Below, in pieces: positions 8,207-16,909 of a stretch of 64,000 nucleotides of DNA (the first letter of the stretch is position 1; every line of letters begins with the position of its first letter). The position numbers were made by a program, and so were the translations under genes. This stretch comes from WHSW01 sp963828755 (GTDB lineage Bacteria > Actinomycetota > Thermoleophilia > Solirubrobacterales > 70-9): NCBI GenBank assembly GCA_963828755.1, contig CAWHFY010000015.1, positions 62,001 to 126,000 on the forward strand, written 5' to 3'. The notes beneath the pieces were generated by a model that worked only from the letters and a program-made list of their open reading frames with translations, searched no databases and was not told the origin of the DNA.

Positions 8207-9189
8207 GCCGCGGTCCGCATCGCCGCCAACCCCTGGGCGCGATCGATGACCGGCTCGTAGCCGAGCTCAGCGCGGGCCTTGCCGATCTCGATCGTGCACT
8301 CCTGCGAGGAGAGCCAGAGCGCGAGGCGGGTCAGCGGCGGCTCGCCGCCCAGCGGCAGCAGCCGCCAGGCCGCCTCGGACCCGGCGGCGACGAACGCCGC
8401 AAGCGGGGCCGGGATCGAGCGGGTCGGCGGCTCGACCCCCTGGGTGCGCAGCAGCTCCGAGACGAACTCGCGAAAGACGACCGGCTCGCCGTCGGTGACG
8501 AAGTAGGCCTCGCCCGAGCGGCCGCGCTCGGCGCCGCGCACCAAGCCCTCGACCACGTTGTCGACGTGGGTCGTCGACGTCAGGTGACCGCCGCCGCCGA
8601 TCCACGCGAACCGGCCCGCCTCGACGGCCGCGATCATCTCGGGCAGCAGGGTCGTGTCGCCCTTGCCCCAAACGAGGCGCGGCCGGACGACGACGGTCTC
8701 GAAGCCGTCCGTGGCGGCGTCGCGCACCGCCAGCTCGGCGAGCGCCTTCGTGGCCGGATACAGCGCCTTCGAGTCGGGGCGAAGCGGGGCCGTTTCGTCG
8801 ACGTTCCGAAGCGGCTCGCCGGCGAGCAGCGCGGCCTCGGTGCCGCAATGGACGAAGCGCCGGACGCCGGCCTCGCGGGAGGCGGCGAGCGCGTTCTCGG
8901 TCCCGGTCACGTTGCCGGCGATGAACTCCTCGCGAGCGCCCCATTGACCGAGGTGGGCGGCGAGGTGATAGGCGACTTCGCAGCCGGCAGCGCCGGAGGC
9001 GAGCGAATCGCGGTCGCCGAGCTCGCCGCGCACCGCCTCGGCGCCGAGGCGCTCGACCGCCGCACCGGAGGAGTCCGAGCGCGCCAGCGCTCGAACCCGG
9101 GCGCCGGAGGCGACCAGGCGCTCGACCAGGCGGCCGCCGATGAACCCGGAGCCGCCGGTGACGAACGCTGATGGCGCGGATTCGCTCAC
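8203..9189 (-). CDS. NAD-dependent epimerase/dehydratase family protein
   Basis: A 328-residue extended short-chain dehydrogenase. The Rossmann motif TGGSGFIGG is at the N-terminus, the catalytic YPATK (YxxxK) is near residue 144, and a Thr is at the usual Ser/Thr position (HCGTEAA). The overall shape resembles 3-beta-hydroxysteroid dehydrogenase/dihydroflavonol reductase relatives that act on lipids or isoprenoids. The GTG at 9189 lies 6 nt after a TAGGCT -10 box with no ribosome binding site, so it is probably leaderless. Substrate unknown. Confidence 0.85.
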   Translation of the reverse strand: MSESAPSAFVTGGSGFIGGRLVERLVASGARVRALARSDSSGAAVERLGAEAVRGELGDRDSLASGAAGCEVAYHLAAHLGQWGAREEFIAGNVTGTENALAASREAGVRRFVHCGTEAALLAGEPLRNVDETAPLRPDSKALYPATKALAELAVRDAATDGFETVVVRPRLVWGKGDTTLLPEMIAAVEAGRFAWIGGGGHLTSTTHVDNVVEGLVRGAERGRSGEAYFVTDGEPVVFREFVSELLRTQGVEPPTRSIPAPLAAFVAAGSEAAWRLLPLGGEPPLTRLALWLSSQECTIEIGKARAELGYEPVIDRAQGLAAMRTAA

Positions 9190-9214
9190 GCCGCCAGCCT
9201 AACGAGGCGGTGGC

Positions 9215-9712
9215 TCAGCCCTTCGGCGCGGAGGCTGCCGGATCGGGCAGCCGCTCGGTCGCGATCCGGTCGAGCTCGCCGACCACGGAGCGGACGGCGT
9301 CGGGGACCGTGTCGACCTCGTCGTAGGAGATCGTCGTGCCGGCGTAGGTGAGGCCGTAGATGAAGCAGTCGGCGCATTCGGCCGGGCCGGGCGGGATGCC
9401 GACCGAGTCGAGATCGGCGGCCTCGAGGTCCGCGTGCAGGCGGTCGAGTTGATCGGCGTCGAGCTCGAACGAGGCCCGGTCGCCCTCGATCCGGGCTTCG
9501 ACCGTGGCGTAGCCGTCGGGCTCGATCGTCAGCTTCAGCGGCATTCCGGCGATCCCGCCGGAGCGCGTGTAGACGATCGCCCCACCAAGGTCGCCGGTCG
9601 GCTTGCCGCCGCCTTCGTCGTCGCCACAGCCGGCGAGCGCCGCGGCCGCGAGCAGGAGCGGGATCAGCAATCGGCCCACGTGAGAAGTACGCCGCCGCCT
9701 CGGTCTCGTCAC
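9215..9712 (-). CDS. putative lipoprotein
   Basis: Encodes 165 residues. An Arg-rich n-region, a hydrophobic stretch and the lipobox LAGC (Cys at about residue 31) predict a lipoprotein signal. The mature part has no recognised domain; a CADC pair may form a disulfide. The GTG at 9712 is chosen because AGGAGG lies 5 nt upstream. The leader is about 130 nt, carries hairpins, and begins at a SigB-type promoter shared with the sigma factor gene, which suggests stress-induced expression. Confidence 0.65.
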   Translation of the reverse strand: MTRPRRRRTSHVGRLLIPLLLAAAALAGCGDDEGGGKPTGDLGGAIVYTRSGGIAGMPLKLTIEPDGYATVEARIEGDRASFELDADQLDRLHADLEAADLDSVGIPPGPAECADCFIYGLTYAGTTISYDEVDTVPDAVRSVVGELDRIATERLPDPAASAPKG

Positions 9713-10046
9713 ACCCGCCTCCTGAACGGCAACGGGCCCCGGAGAACCGGAGCCCGTCACACACCACTCAGAGAGGGATACGGCACCACCGTCTCCGGAG
9801 GTCGCCGGCGTTGGGGGGTTTCGCCGGCTCTGCCACGTCCCGAGGCCGTGGTACCCGAGCATGTTTCGAATCAAACCCGTGGTGGGTACTCTGAACCCAC
9901 GCCCAAGGGGTCGGTTGTGCGGAAACGACTGACCACTAGCAAAAGCTAAGGGCGACTAAGCCGCAGGGGATGAGCAGATCTCCGCTCCCGGACTCCCGGG
10001 AGCCGGTTCGTCGCTGACCGTCGAACCCAAAGACCCAGGAGAGCGG
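9713..10046. other. intergenic control region of lipoprotein and sigma genes
   Basis: 334 nt without a gene. It holds the bidirectional SigB-type promoter (9851-9889). On the lipoprotein side are two hairpins: one at 9732-9757 (ACGGGC/GCCCGT) and one at 9804-9828 (GCCGGCG/CGCCGGC, 11-nt G-rich loop on the plus strand). The sigma gene has a ribosome binding site just before 10047. I could not match the leader to a known riboswitch. Confidence 0.55.
9851..9889. promoter_or_regulatory. interleaved bidirectional SigB/SigF-type promoter
   Basis: Rightward: GTTT at 9863-9866, 17-nt spacer, GGGTAC at 9884-9889, upstream of the SigB-like gene. Leftward: GTTT (complement of 9873-9876), 16-nt spacer, GGGTAC (complement of 9851-9856), upstream of the lipoprotein. 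Both match the GTTT-N14-17-GGGTA consensus of general-stress sigma factors. The two -35 elements lie inside each other's spacers, forming one dyad. Confidence 0.7.
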
Positions 10047-10871
10047 ATGCAGCTGACCCCAGATCGGGCGCCCCAGCAGGGTCGCCGTGGCTTCGGACCC
10101 GAGGACGCGCTCCTGCGCCGCTACGCGGTCGAGCGCACGCCGGAGTTGCGCGAGGAACTCGTCCAGCGGCTCATGCCGCTGGCGCGGTCGTTGGCGAGCC
10201 GCTATCGGCGCCAGACGGAATCGTTCGACGACCTGCTCCAGGTCGCCGGTCTCGGCCTGGTCAAGGCGATCGACGGCTACGACCCGGAACACGGTCGTCC
10301 GTTCACGGCCTACGCCGTGCCGACGATCCTCGGCGAGCTGCGACGCCACTTTCGCGACCACGTGTGGAACCTGCGTCTGCCGCGCGGGCTCCAGGAGATG
10401 ACGATGAAGGTCGATGAGGCGACCGCATCGCTGACCGAGGAGCTCGGGCGGGCGCCGACGGCCGCCGAGGTCGCTGAGCGCACCGGCGCCTCGGTCGAGC
10501 AGGTGCTCGAGGCGATCGAAGCCGGCCACGCGCGGCGCACCGTCTCGCTCGACGCGCCCAGATCGACCGACGAGCCCGAGTCGGCGCCCGCGGTCGAGGC
10601 CCTGCCCAGCGAGGAGCGCGGGTACGACCGGGTCGAGGCGCAGCTCGCCGCCGAGTCGGCGGGCCTCGACGGCAACGAGTGGCGAGTGCTGCAGATGCGC
10701 TTCGCCGAAGACCTGACCCAGAGCGAGATCGGGCGCGAGCTCGGCGTCTCGCAGATGCAGATCTCGCGGGTCAGCCGCCGGGCGCTGTGGAAGCTGCTGG
10801 TCGCGGTCCGCGCTGAGGAGGACGGCGACGAGGTGCCGCCGAGCAGCGCGCGCGCCGAGCGCTCGAGCTGA
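10047..10871 (+). CDS. SigB/SigF-family RNA polymerase sigma factor
   Basis: A 274-residue sigma-70 protein of the stress/sporulation SigB/F/G group, with no region 1. Region 2 shows DDLLQVAGLGLVKAIDGYDP and FTAYAVPTILGELRRHFRD. Region 3 follows (LTEELGRAPTAAEVAERTG). Region 4 has the helix-turn-helix LTQSEIGRELGVSQMQISRVSRRAL. The ATG at 10047 follows AGGAGA. The upstream promoter matches this sigma class, implying autoregulation. The neighbouring STAS protein and PP2C phosphatase complete two parts of a partner-switching circuit; no anti-sigma kinase is visible in the window. Confidence 0.93.
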   Translation: MQLTPDRAPQQGRRGFGPEDALLRRYAVERTPELREELVQRLMPLARSLASRYRRQTESFDDLLQVAGLGLVKAIDGYDPEHGRPFTAYAVPTILGELRRHFRDHVWNLRLPRGLQEMTMKVDEATASLTEELGRAPTAAEVAERTGASVEQVLEAIEAGHARRTVSLDAPRSTDEPESAPAVEALPSEERGYDRVEAQLAAESAGLDGNEWRVLQMRFAEDLTQSEIGRELGVSQMQISRVSRRALWKLLVAVRAEEDGDEVPPSSARAERSS

Positions 10872-10929
10872 TTTCCGCGACCGCGCACGGATAGCGCAAG
10901 AGACCGTCAGTAGCTGACGCGCGCTCAGG

Positions 10930-11295
10930 TCAGGCGGTGGTGCCGTTCGAGAGCGCCGCGACGGCCTCGTCGCGGGTATCGAACAGGCCCACCGCCTGGT
11001 CGATCCCGGTCAGCTCGAGCAGCCGCCGCACGTCGGCGTCCGGGCAGCAGACGCCGAAGCGCCGCTGATCGTCGTCGAGCTGGCGCTTCGCCTCGACCAG
11101 CAGGCTGAGCCCGGTCGAGTCGATGAAGCCGCAGTCGCTGAGATCGACGAGAACGCCCCCGTCGCGACCGTCACCGACGGCCTCGGCGAGCGCGGTCCGC
11201 AGCTCCGGCGCGGTGCTCTGATCGAGCTCGCCGGAAACCCTGACCGTGTGCAGCGATGAGTTGGATTTGGCTTCGACCCTGAATGGCGCGGTCAC
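10930..11295 (-). CDS. STAS-domain anti-sigma factor antagonist
   Basis: A 121-residue single STAS domain (RsbV/SpoIIAA class). The conserved DCGFIDSTGLSLL loop carries the Ser that anti-sigma kinases phosphorylate. Unphosphorylated protein binds the anti-sigma factor and frees the sigma factor. It sits between the sigma gene and the phosphatase expected to dephosphorylate it. The GTG at 11295 lies 8 nt after a TAAGAT box and has no ribosome binding site (leaderless). Confidence 0.92.
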   Translation of the reverse strand: MTAPFRVEAKSNSSLHTVRVSGELDQSTAPELRTALAEAVGDGRDGGVLVDLSDCGFIDSTGLSLLVEAKRQLDDDQRRFGVCCPDADVRRLLELTGIDQAVGLFDTRDEAVAALSNGTTA

Positions 11296-11375
11296 TGTGG
11301 TCGATCTTAGTCCTTATGCGCGGTCGACTCGCGCGGTAGATTCATGGCCGCCGTCGATCACGGCCGGAAGGGGAT

Positions 11376-13989
11376 GTGCGTTTTGCGATGCGAGGGTTGA
11401 TCGGGAAATTTCGCAGTTGGTCGCCGGTACACACCGGCGACCCGTCGACGCAGCGGATCGGCATCGCCGCCGGGGTGCTCATGCTGGCCCTCTGCGTCAC
11501 CGCCGACGTCGTGCTGACGGACGAGTCGGCGGCGATCGTCGGCGCCTACGTGGCGGCGCCGTTCGTGACCGCGCTGATCGCCGGACCGGGCGTGACCGCC
11601 GTCGTCGCGGCGCTCGCACTCGCTCGCCGCCGCGCTCAGCCCCGAGTGGAACATGGGGTTGGGGAACACGGAGCTCGCGGTGCGGATGGGCCTGATCGCG
11701 ATCGGCGGCGGGGTCGCGATCGCCGGGGCGTGTTGCGATCGCGCTCGGTCGGGCGCTCCGAGCGCCTGCGCCTGCTCGACTCGGTCGGGGCGGTGGCCGA
11801 CGGCTCGTTGCCGCTCGCCGAGACTCTGCGTCGGGTCACCGAGGTGATCGTCCCGGCGCTCAGCGACATCTGCATGGTCGACGCCGTCCACGAGGGCCAG
11901 GTTTCGAGGCTGGCCACCCGGGCGCGCGGACGCGACGACGCCGACGAGGTCGAGCAGCGATTCCGGATCCGCCCGCCGGCGCTGCCGCAATGGCTCGTGC
12001 GCCGCGAGCGCTCCTGGCGCCACATTCCGGAGTGGTGGCCGCGGGTGCGCGACGAGGAGCTGCGGCGGATGGCTCGGTCCGACGAGGACCTCGAGTTTCT
12101 GCGCGGGCTCGGCGTCTGCTCGACGATCGTCGTCCCGATCCGCGCCCGCGATCGCAACCTCGGCGCGCTGACCCTGATCGCCGCCTGGTCGGGACGCCGG
12201 TACGGCGCCGACGACGTGCGCTTCGCTCAGATCCTCGCCAGCAGGATCGGCCTGGCGCTCGACAACGCCGGCCTCTTCTCCGATCTCGAGAGCATCGAGC
12301 GGCGCATGGACACCGTGATGGCCATCCTCGACGAGGCGATCATCATCCACGGCGCCGACGGCGAGCTCGTGTTCGCGAACCCGGCGGCGGCCGAGATGCT
12401 CGGCTTCGAGACCAGCGAGGATGCGGTCGCCACCCCGAGCCGCGGCGATCCGCGGCCGCTTCGTGATCCGCGATGAGCAGGGCAACGAGGTCCCCGAGGA
12501 GGACCTCGCCAGCCAGCGGGTGCGGGCCGGGGAGAGCCCGATCTCGCAGACGTTGCGGGCGACCGATCGCGAGACCGGGCAGGAGCGCTGGACGCGTAGC
12601 AAGGCGCAGGCGATCGTCGGGCCCGCGGGCGAGGTTCTCTACTCGGTGACCGCGATCGAGGACATCACGGACGTGAAGCGCGCCGAGTTCGCCAATCGGC
12701 TGCTCGCCCGCACCGGCGAGCTGGTCACCCACTCCGACGACTACCGCGCGACCCTCGAGGTGGTCCCGAGGATGCTCGTTCCGGAGTTCTCGGACTGGTG
12801 CTCGATCGAAATCGCCGCCGAGAAGGGCCCGCTGGACCGGGTCGCCATGGTCCACCACGACCAAAGCCGCGTCGCCACGATCAGGGAGCTGCGCGAGCGC
12901 TATCCGCTCCACGTTGAGGACGAGGCCTCCCGGATCGGCGACGTCCTGCGTACCGGCGTGCCCGAGCTGATCGAGGTCACCGACGAGTGGCTGGCCGAGA
13001 TCGCCGTCGACGCCGACCATCTCCAGCTGCTTCGCGAGATCGGGATGGGCTCGGTGCTCGCGGTGCCGATGACGGCCGGCGGTCCGATCCTCGGGGCGCT
13101 CGTGTTCGTCAACGACCACGGCTCGCGGCGCTTCGACGAACACGACGTGGCGATCGCCGAGGAGGTGGCGCGGCGCACCGGCCTCGCGATCGAGAGCGCC
13201 AGGCTCGCCGATGAGCGGGCGAAGGTCGCCGACGCCTTACAGCGTGAGCTGCTGCCGCCGAGCCTGCCGCGGATGCCGGGCTGGGAGGTGGCGACGATGT
13301 ACGAGCCGGCCGGCGAGGTGAACGAGGTCGGCGGCGACTTCTACGAGGTCTTCAAGGTCGACGGCGGCTGGGCCGTGGTGCTCGGCGACGTCTCCGGCAA
13401 GGGCGCCGCGGCGGCGGCGCTGACCGCTGAGGCCCGCCACACGATCCGCACGGCCGGAATCCTCTCCAGCGACCCGGCCGAGGGCCTGCGGATCCTCGAC
13501 CGCAACCTGCGCGGCCGCGACGATGTCGCGCTGTGCTCGGTGGCGATGCTCGTCCTCCCCGACGCGCAGTCCTCGCCGGCCTCGGTGCGGGTCTACCTCG
13601 CCGGCCATCCGCATCCGATGCTGGTGCGCGACGGTCACGCATCCCAGGTCGGCGAGCCGGGCCCGCTGCTCGGGGTCGTCGAGGACCCGGAGTGGGTGCC
13701 GGTGGAGGTGAAGCTCGAGCGTGGCGATCAGCTCGTGCTCTACACGGACGGCGTGATCGAGGCACGGCGGGAGGGCGGGGAGCGCTTCGGCAGCGACCGC
13801 CTGCGTGCCGGGCTCGACGGCTGCCGGGCGCCGGACCTCGCCGTCGAGCAGGTCCGCGGAGCGCTCTCGGCCTTCGGGGCCGAGTCGCGCCAGGACGATG
13901 CCGCGGTGGTCGCGATCCGGCGCACCGGCCCCGAGGCGGCGCTCGGCCGCAGGTTCGCGGGCGAGCCGGTGCGGGTCTCGCAGGCCTGA
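11376..13989 (+). CDS. membrane-anchored PAS/GAF/PP2C (RsbU-type) phosphatase, frameshifted
   Basis: A sensor phosphatase of about 870 residues. Order: N-terminal hydrophobic segments (11430-11720), GAF-like domain (11780-12290), PAS domain (12300-12690), second GAF (12700-13200), then a SpoIIE/PP2C domain with EVGGDFYEV, LGDVSGKG, LYTDGVIEAR and DDAAVVAIR, the metal-binding Asp motifs. It should dephosphorylate the neighbouring STAS protein in response to a signal. Three indels break the frame: an extra base near 11623-11631, a missing base near 11730 (together restoring frame), and an extra base in CCCC near 12433. The start is GTG 11376 or ATG 11388. Confidence 0.85.
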
Positions 13990-14008
13990 GCGGTCACAGT
14001 TCTCCGCG

Positions 14009-14422
14009 ATGGAGCCTGAAGGCCTCCCGGATGAGCGCAAGCCGCTGCTGTTCGTGCTCGGAGGCGCGGGTGTCGCGGTCGTCTCGATTCCTCTCGCGGC
14101 GATCGCCGGCCCGCCATACCTCAGCTTCGCCTCGCTCAGCCCGTGGCTGATCACCTTCGCGATCGGCCTCTTCTGCGCCCTGTTCGCGACCCCGTTCCTG
14201 ATTCACGCGCGGCTCGGCGGCGAGCTCGAGGCCGACGCCCGCTGGGAGCGCGCGGTGCTGTGGTGGGGGGCTGTGGCGATCGCGGTGCTCGGCGCCGCGG
14301 TGATCTGCGGGCTGCCGTCCGGGTTCGCCTCCGATTCGCTCGGCGGGGCGGTCGGGCTGGTCGGCGTGACCGAGGCGGTCCTCGTCCTCGCGACGCTCGC
14401 AATCTGGCTGATCAGCGGCTGA
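14009..14422 (+). CDS. small integral membrane protein
   Basis: Encodes 137 residues with four predicted membrane helices (about residues 13-35, 42-62, 78-98 and 110-135). No recognised domain. It starts 19 nt after the phosphatase stop and may belong to the stress operon. The ATG at 14009 is preceded only by a weak CACAGT -10-like sequence. Confidence 0.6.
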   Translation: MEPEGLPDERKPLLFVLGGAGVAVVSIPLAAIAGPPYLSFASLSPWLITFAIGLFCALFATPFLIHARLGGELEADARWERAVLWWGAVAIAVLGAAVICGLPSGFASDSLGGAVGLVGVTEAVLVLATLAIWLISG

Positions 14423-14454
14423 TCGCGCCGCCGCCGCGCCATATCCTCTAGCTT

Positions 14455-14470
14455 GACTGATCAATCAGTC
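14455..14470. promoter_or_regulatory. candidate TetR-type operator
   Basis: GACTGATCAATCAGTC is a near-perfect 16-nt palindrome, 45 nt before the nitrilase start, of the size and style bound by TetR regulators. The TetR gene is second in this operon, so autoregulation is likely. Inference. Confidence 0.55.
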
Positions 14471-14514
14471 GGCTCCCGCGGGGCGCGGGGCCGGACCTGG
14501 AAGGGGCACTCTCG

Positions 14515-15339
14515 ATGCGCGCGGCCGTGATCCAGATGAACTCCACCGCCGACAAGGCGCGCAACCTCGAGCGCGCGCGGCGGCTGGTCGCCGAGGCGGC
14601 CTCCGCGGGCGCCGAGCTCGCCGTCCTGCCGGAGAAGTGGAACTACCTGAGCGCCAACGCCGCCGAGGGGGCGGAGGAGCTGGCGTCGAGCCCGACTCTC
14701 GCCGCCGCCGCCGGCTGGGCCCGCGAGCACTCGATCGACCTGATCGCCGGCAGCATCGCCGAGCGGGTCGAGGGCTCGGAGTCGTCGTTCAACACGAGCT
14801 GCCTGATCGATCGCCACGGCGAGCTGGTCGCCAGCTACCGCAAGCTTCACATGTTCGACGTCGAGGTCGGCGGGGTCAGCTATCGCGAGTCCGACCACGA
14901 GCGCGCCGGCGACGCGATCGTCGGCGCCGAGGCGGCTGGGGTACAGGTCGGGATGACCGTCTGTTACGACCTGCGCTTTCCCGAGCTCTACCGGATCCTC
15001 GCGGTGCAGGGCGCTCGCGTGCTCACCGTCCCGTCGGCGTTCACGCTGCCGACCGGGCGCGACCACTGGCACGTGCTGCTGCGCGCCCGGGCGATCGAGA
15101 ACCAGGCTTTCGTCCTCGCCGCCAACCAGGTCGGCAAGGCGCCGCCGCACTACGAGTCCTACGGCCACTCGCTGATCGCCGACCCGTGGGGCACGGTGCT
15201 GGCGGAGGTCGAGGACGGCGAGGGCGTGGCGGTCGCCGAGCTCGACCTCGAGCGCCAGGACGAGATCCGCGCCTCGCTGCCGTCGCTCGCCAACCGCCGC
15301 TCGGGCGCATACCGCTGGCCGGAAGCGGTCAGGGCCTGA
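14515..15339 (+). CDS. carbon-nitrogen hydrolase (Nit1-like amidase)
   Basis: A 274-residue nitrilase-superfamily enzyme with the catalytic triad visible: Glu in LPEKW, Lys in YRKLHMFD and Cys in CYDLRFPELYR. The closest functional group appears to be Nit1/Nit2-like deaminated-glutathione or omega-amidases; the YRKLHMFD and CYDLRFPE motifs favour Nit1-like. An AAGGGG ribosome binding site precedes ATG 14515. The stop overlaps the start of the TetR gene (TGATG). Confidence 0.87.
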   Translation: MRAAVIQMNSTADKARNLERARRLVAEAASAGAELAVLPEKWNYLSANAAEGAEELASSPTLAAAAGWAREHSIDLIAGSIAERVEGSESSFNTSCLIDRHGELVASYRKLHMFDVEVGGVSYRESDHERAGDAIVGAEAAGVQVGMTVCYDLRFPELYRILAVQGARVLTVPSAFTLPTGRDHWHVLLRARAIENQAFVLAANQVGKAPPHYESYGHSLIADPWGTVLAEVEDGEGVAVAELDLERQDEIRASLPSLANRRSGAYRWPEAVRA

Positions 15340-15953
15340 TGGCCAAGGCTCCTCCCGTCGACCGGCGGCGGCAGATCCTCGACGCCGCGGTGCGGGTGTT
15401 CGCCCGCCAGGGCTTCAACGCCTGCCGGGTCTCCGACATCGCCCGCGAGGCGAACGTCGCCTACGGGCTCGTCTACCACTACTTCGACTCCAAGGACCAG
15501 GTGCTCAACGAGCTCTTCGTGGAGCGCTGGTCGCTGCTCTTGCAGGCGATCGAGGAGATCGACAGCCGCCCGGTAGCGCCGCGCGAGAAGCTCGACGCGG
15601 TCGCCGGATTCATCATCGACTCATACCGCCACGACCCGGAGCTGATGAAGGTGATCATCATCGAGGTCACGCGCGCGGCGAACTCGTTCACCCGCACCCA
15701 CCTGCCCGAGATCCGCCAGGCCTACGACCTGATCGCGAAGATCGTCCGCGACGCGCAGTCGGCCGGCGTCTTCCGGGCCGACGTCGACCCTGACTTCGCC
15801 TCGATGTGGTTCTACGGCGCGATCGAGCAGCTGCTCACCGGCTGGGTGTTCGAGATCATCCCGCACGGTGACGGCGACTTCGAGCGCGCCCGGACGATGG
15901 TGGTCGAGACGATCTGCGGCGGGCTCGAGCGCGACGCGCCCGAATCATCCTGA
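15339..15953 (+). CDS. TetR/AcrR family transcriptional regulator
   Basis: Encodes 204 residues. The N-terminal helix-turn-helix is typical (ILDAAVRVFARQGFNACRVSDIAREANVAYGLVYHYFDSK, residues ~13-52). The C-terminal ligand domain ends GWVFEIIPHGDGDFERARTMVVETICGGL, like FadR/PfmR-type acyl-CoA-responsive TetR regulators. It is coupled to the nitrilase gene and probably binds the palindrome at 14455-14470. The ligand is unknown. Confidence 0.88.
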   Translation: MAKAPPVDRRRQILDAAVRVFARQGFNACRVSDIAREANVAYGLVYHYFDSKDQVLNELFVERWSLLLQAIEEIDSRPVAPREKLDAVAGFIIDSYRHDPELMKVIIIEVTRAANSFTRTHLPEIRQAYDLIAKIVRDAQSAGVFRADVDPDFASMWFYGAIEQLLTGWVFEIIPHGDGDFERARTMVVETICGGLERDAPESS

Positions 15954-15965
15954 CCCGCGGTAATG

Positions 15966-15989
15966 GTTTACTGCTGTGGCCGCGGGTAG
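15966..15989 (+). promoter_or_regulatory. SigB/SigF-type promoter of membrane-protein operon
   Basis: GTTT at 15966-15969, a 14-nt spacer and GGGTAG at 15984-15989 match the general-stress consensus. The operon start codon is 22 nt downstream. Confidence 0.55.
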
Positions 15990-16011
15990 ACGCGGACAGG
16001 ACGGACCTGAG

Positions 16012-16146
16012 ATGGACAACGAGATCGTCAAGAGACTGATGTGGACCGGCCTGGTGGCCGGGACCGGCGCGCTTGCGAGCGTCCTCGCGATGCGGGTTTC
16101 GGCGATGATCTGGCAGCGCGTGTTCAACGAGGATCCGCCCGAATGA
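16012..16146 (+). CDS. short DUF4235-like membrane protein
   Basis: Encodes 44 residues: a short charged N-terminus, one membrane helix, then RVSAMIWQRVFNEDPPE, which resembles the conserved WxxxFGEEPP part of DUF4235 proteins. GACCTGAG precedes the ATG. The stop overlaps the next ATG (ATGA). It is first in a three-gene unit driven by the SigB-type promoter. Confidence 0.65.
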   Translation: MDNEIVKRLMWTGLVAGTGALASVLAMRVSAMIWQRVFNEDPPE

Positions 16147-16583
16147 GCGAGCAGGCCCCGCGGCCCGAGGACGACAAGGGCGTCGCCGAGCTGGTCATCG
16201 ACGTCTCCGAGCGCGTCTCGACCCTCGTCCGCGAGGAGATCGAGCTCGCGAAGACCGAGGTCACCGAGAAGCTCACGACGCTGCTCAAGGGCGGCGCCGT
16301 CGGCGCTGCCGCCGGAATCTTCGCCTTCCTCGGGCTGATCCTGCTCATGCACGCGATCGCGTGGGGCCTCGTGGCCCTGTTCTTCGGCGACGAGGTGTGG
16401 GCCGGCTTCCTGGTCGAGGCGGTCATCTTCTTCATCGTCGCTGCCGTCGCGGGCTATCTCGCCTACAAGGCCGTGCAGGCCGGTTCGCCTCCGAGCCCCG
16501 ACCTCGCGATCGAGGAGGGCAAGCGGATCCGCCAGACGCTGCAGTCGGGGACGACCCCCGCGGCCAAGGAGCCCCGGCCGTGA
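16143..16583 (+). CDS. phage-holin-like (DUF1469) membrane protein
   Basis: Encodes 146 residues. An amphipathic N-terminal helix (VSERVSTLVREEIELAKTEVTEKL) is followed by two membrane helices (residues ~55-80 and 85-110) and a charged tail: the putative Actinobacteriophage holin/DUF1469 family. Despite the name this is a chromosomal envelope-stress-type protein in actinobacteria; no phage genes surround it. GTGA overlap with the next gene. Confidence 0.85.
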   Translation: MSEQAPRPEDDKGVAELVIDVSERVSTLVREEIELAKTEVTEKLTTLLKGGAVGAAAGIFAFLGLILLMHAIAWGLVALFFGDEVWAGFLVEAVIFFIVAAVAGYLAYKAVQAGSPPSPDLAIEEGKRIRQTLQSGTTPAAKEPRP

Positions 16584-16849
16584 ACGACAAGCCCGAGATC
16601 TACAGCGGCGCCGGCGAGCCGGTCGCCCGCCCCGCCGCCCCGGCCCCGGGCCGCTCCTCGCACGAGATCCGCGCCGACATCGAGCGCCAGCGCGAGGAGC
16701 TCTCGCATTCGGTCGAGGCCCTTCGCGGCCGGGTCAACGAGCTCACCGACTGGCGCCGCCAGGTCCGCGAGCATCGCCGCGAGCTGATCATCGGCGCCGC
16801 CGTCGTCGGCTTCGCGGTCGGCGGCCTGATGGCGCTGCGCCGCCGCTAG
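16580..16849 (+). CDS. DUF3618 family protein
   Basis: Encodes 89 residues. A Pro-rich N-terminus leads into SHEIRADIERQREELSHSVEALRGRV, the DUF3618 signature helix, then one C-terminal membrane helix ending in Arg residues. It is routinely found beside DUF1469 proteins, as here. The GTG start overlaps the upstream stop. Confidence 0.85.
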   Translation: MNDKPEIYSGAGEPVARPAAPAPGRSSHEIRADIERQREELSHSVEALRGRVNELTDWRRQVREHRRELIIGAAVVGFAVGGLMALRRR

Positions 16850-16868
16850 CCGCCCCTCCACGCCGTCG

Positions 16869-16909
16869 AGCGTTACATCAGCGTCGGTATTCGACGCAAA
16901 CGTAACGCT
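16869..16909. terminator. nested hairpin between convergent genes
   Basis: AGCGTTAC (16869-16876) pairs perfectly with GTAACGCT (16902-16909), and inside it GCGTCG (16881-16886) pairs with CGACGC (16892-16897) around a 5-nt loop. It overlaps the 3' end of the leftward SnoaL-like gene. No T-run follows, so a terminator role is inferred from position. Confidence 0.5.

Noticed and set aside
9713..9850. Possible riboswitch in the lipoprotein leader
   Set aside because: Two hairpins are clear, but no conserved blocks of a known class (c-di-AMP, cobalamin, SAM, TPP) could be matched by eye.
9861..9880. TTCGAATC resembling a tRNA T-loop
   Set aside because: No acceptor, D or anticodon arm can be drawn around it; it is better explained as the core of the bidirectional promoter dyad.
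11388..13989. Two separate genes, a GAF sensor (to ~12476) and a PP2C phosphatase (from ~12421)
   Set aside because: The break falls inside a PAS domain and one base restores a continuous multidomain protein.
16143..16583. Phage holin as evidence of a prophage
   Set aside because: The family is chromosomal in actinobacteria and no integrase, capsid, tail or att-like repeat is near.
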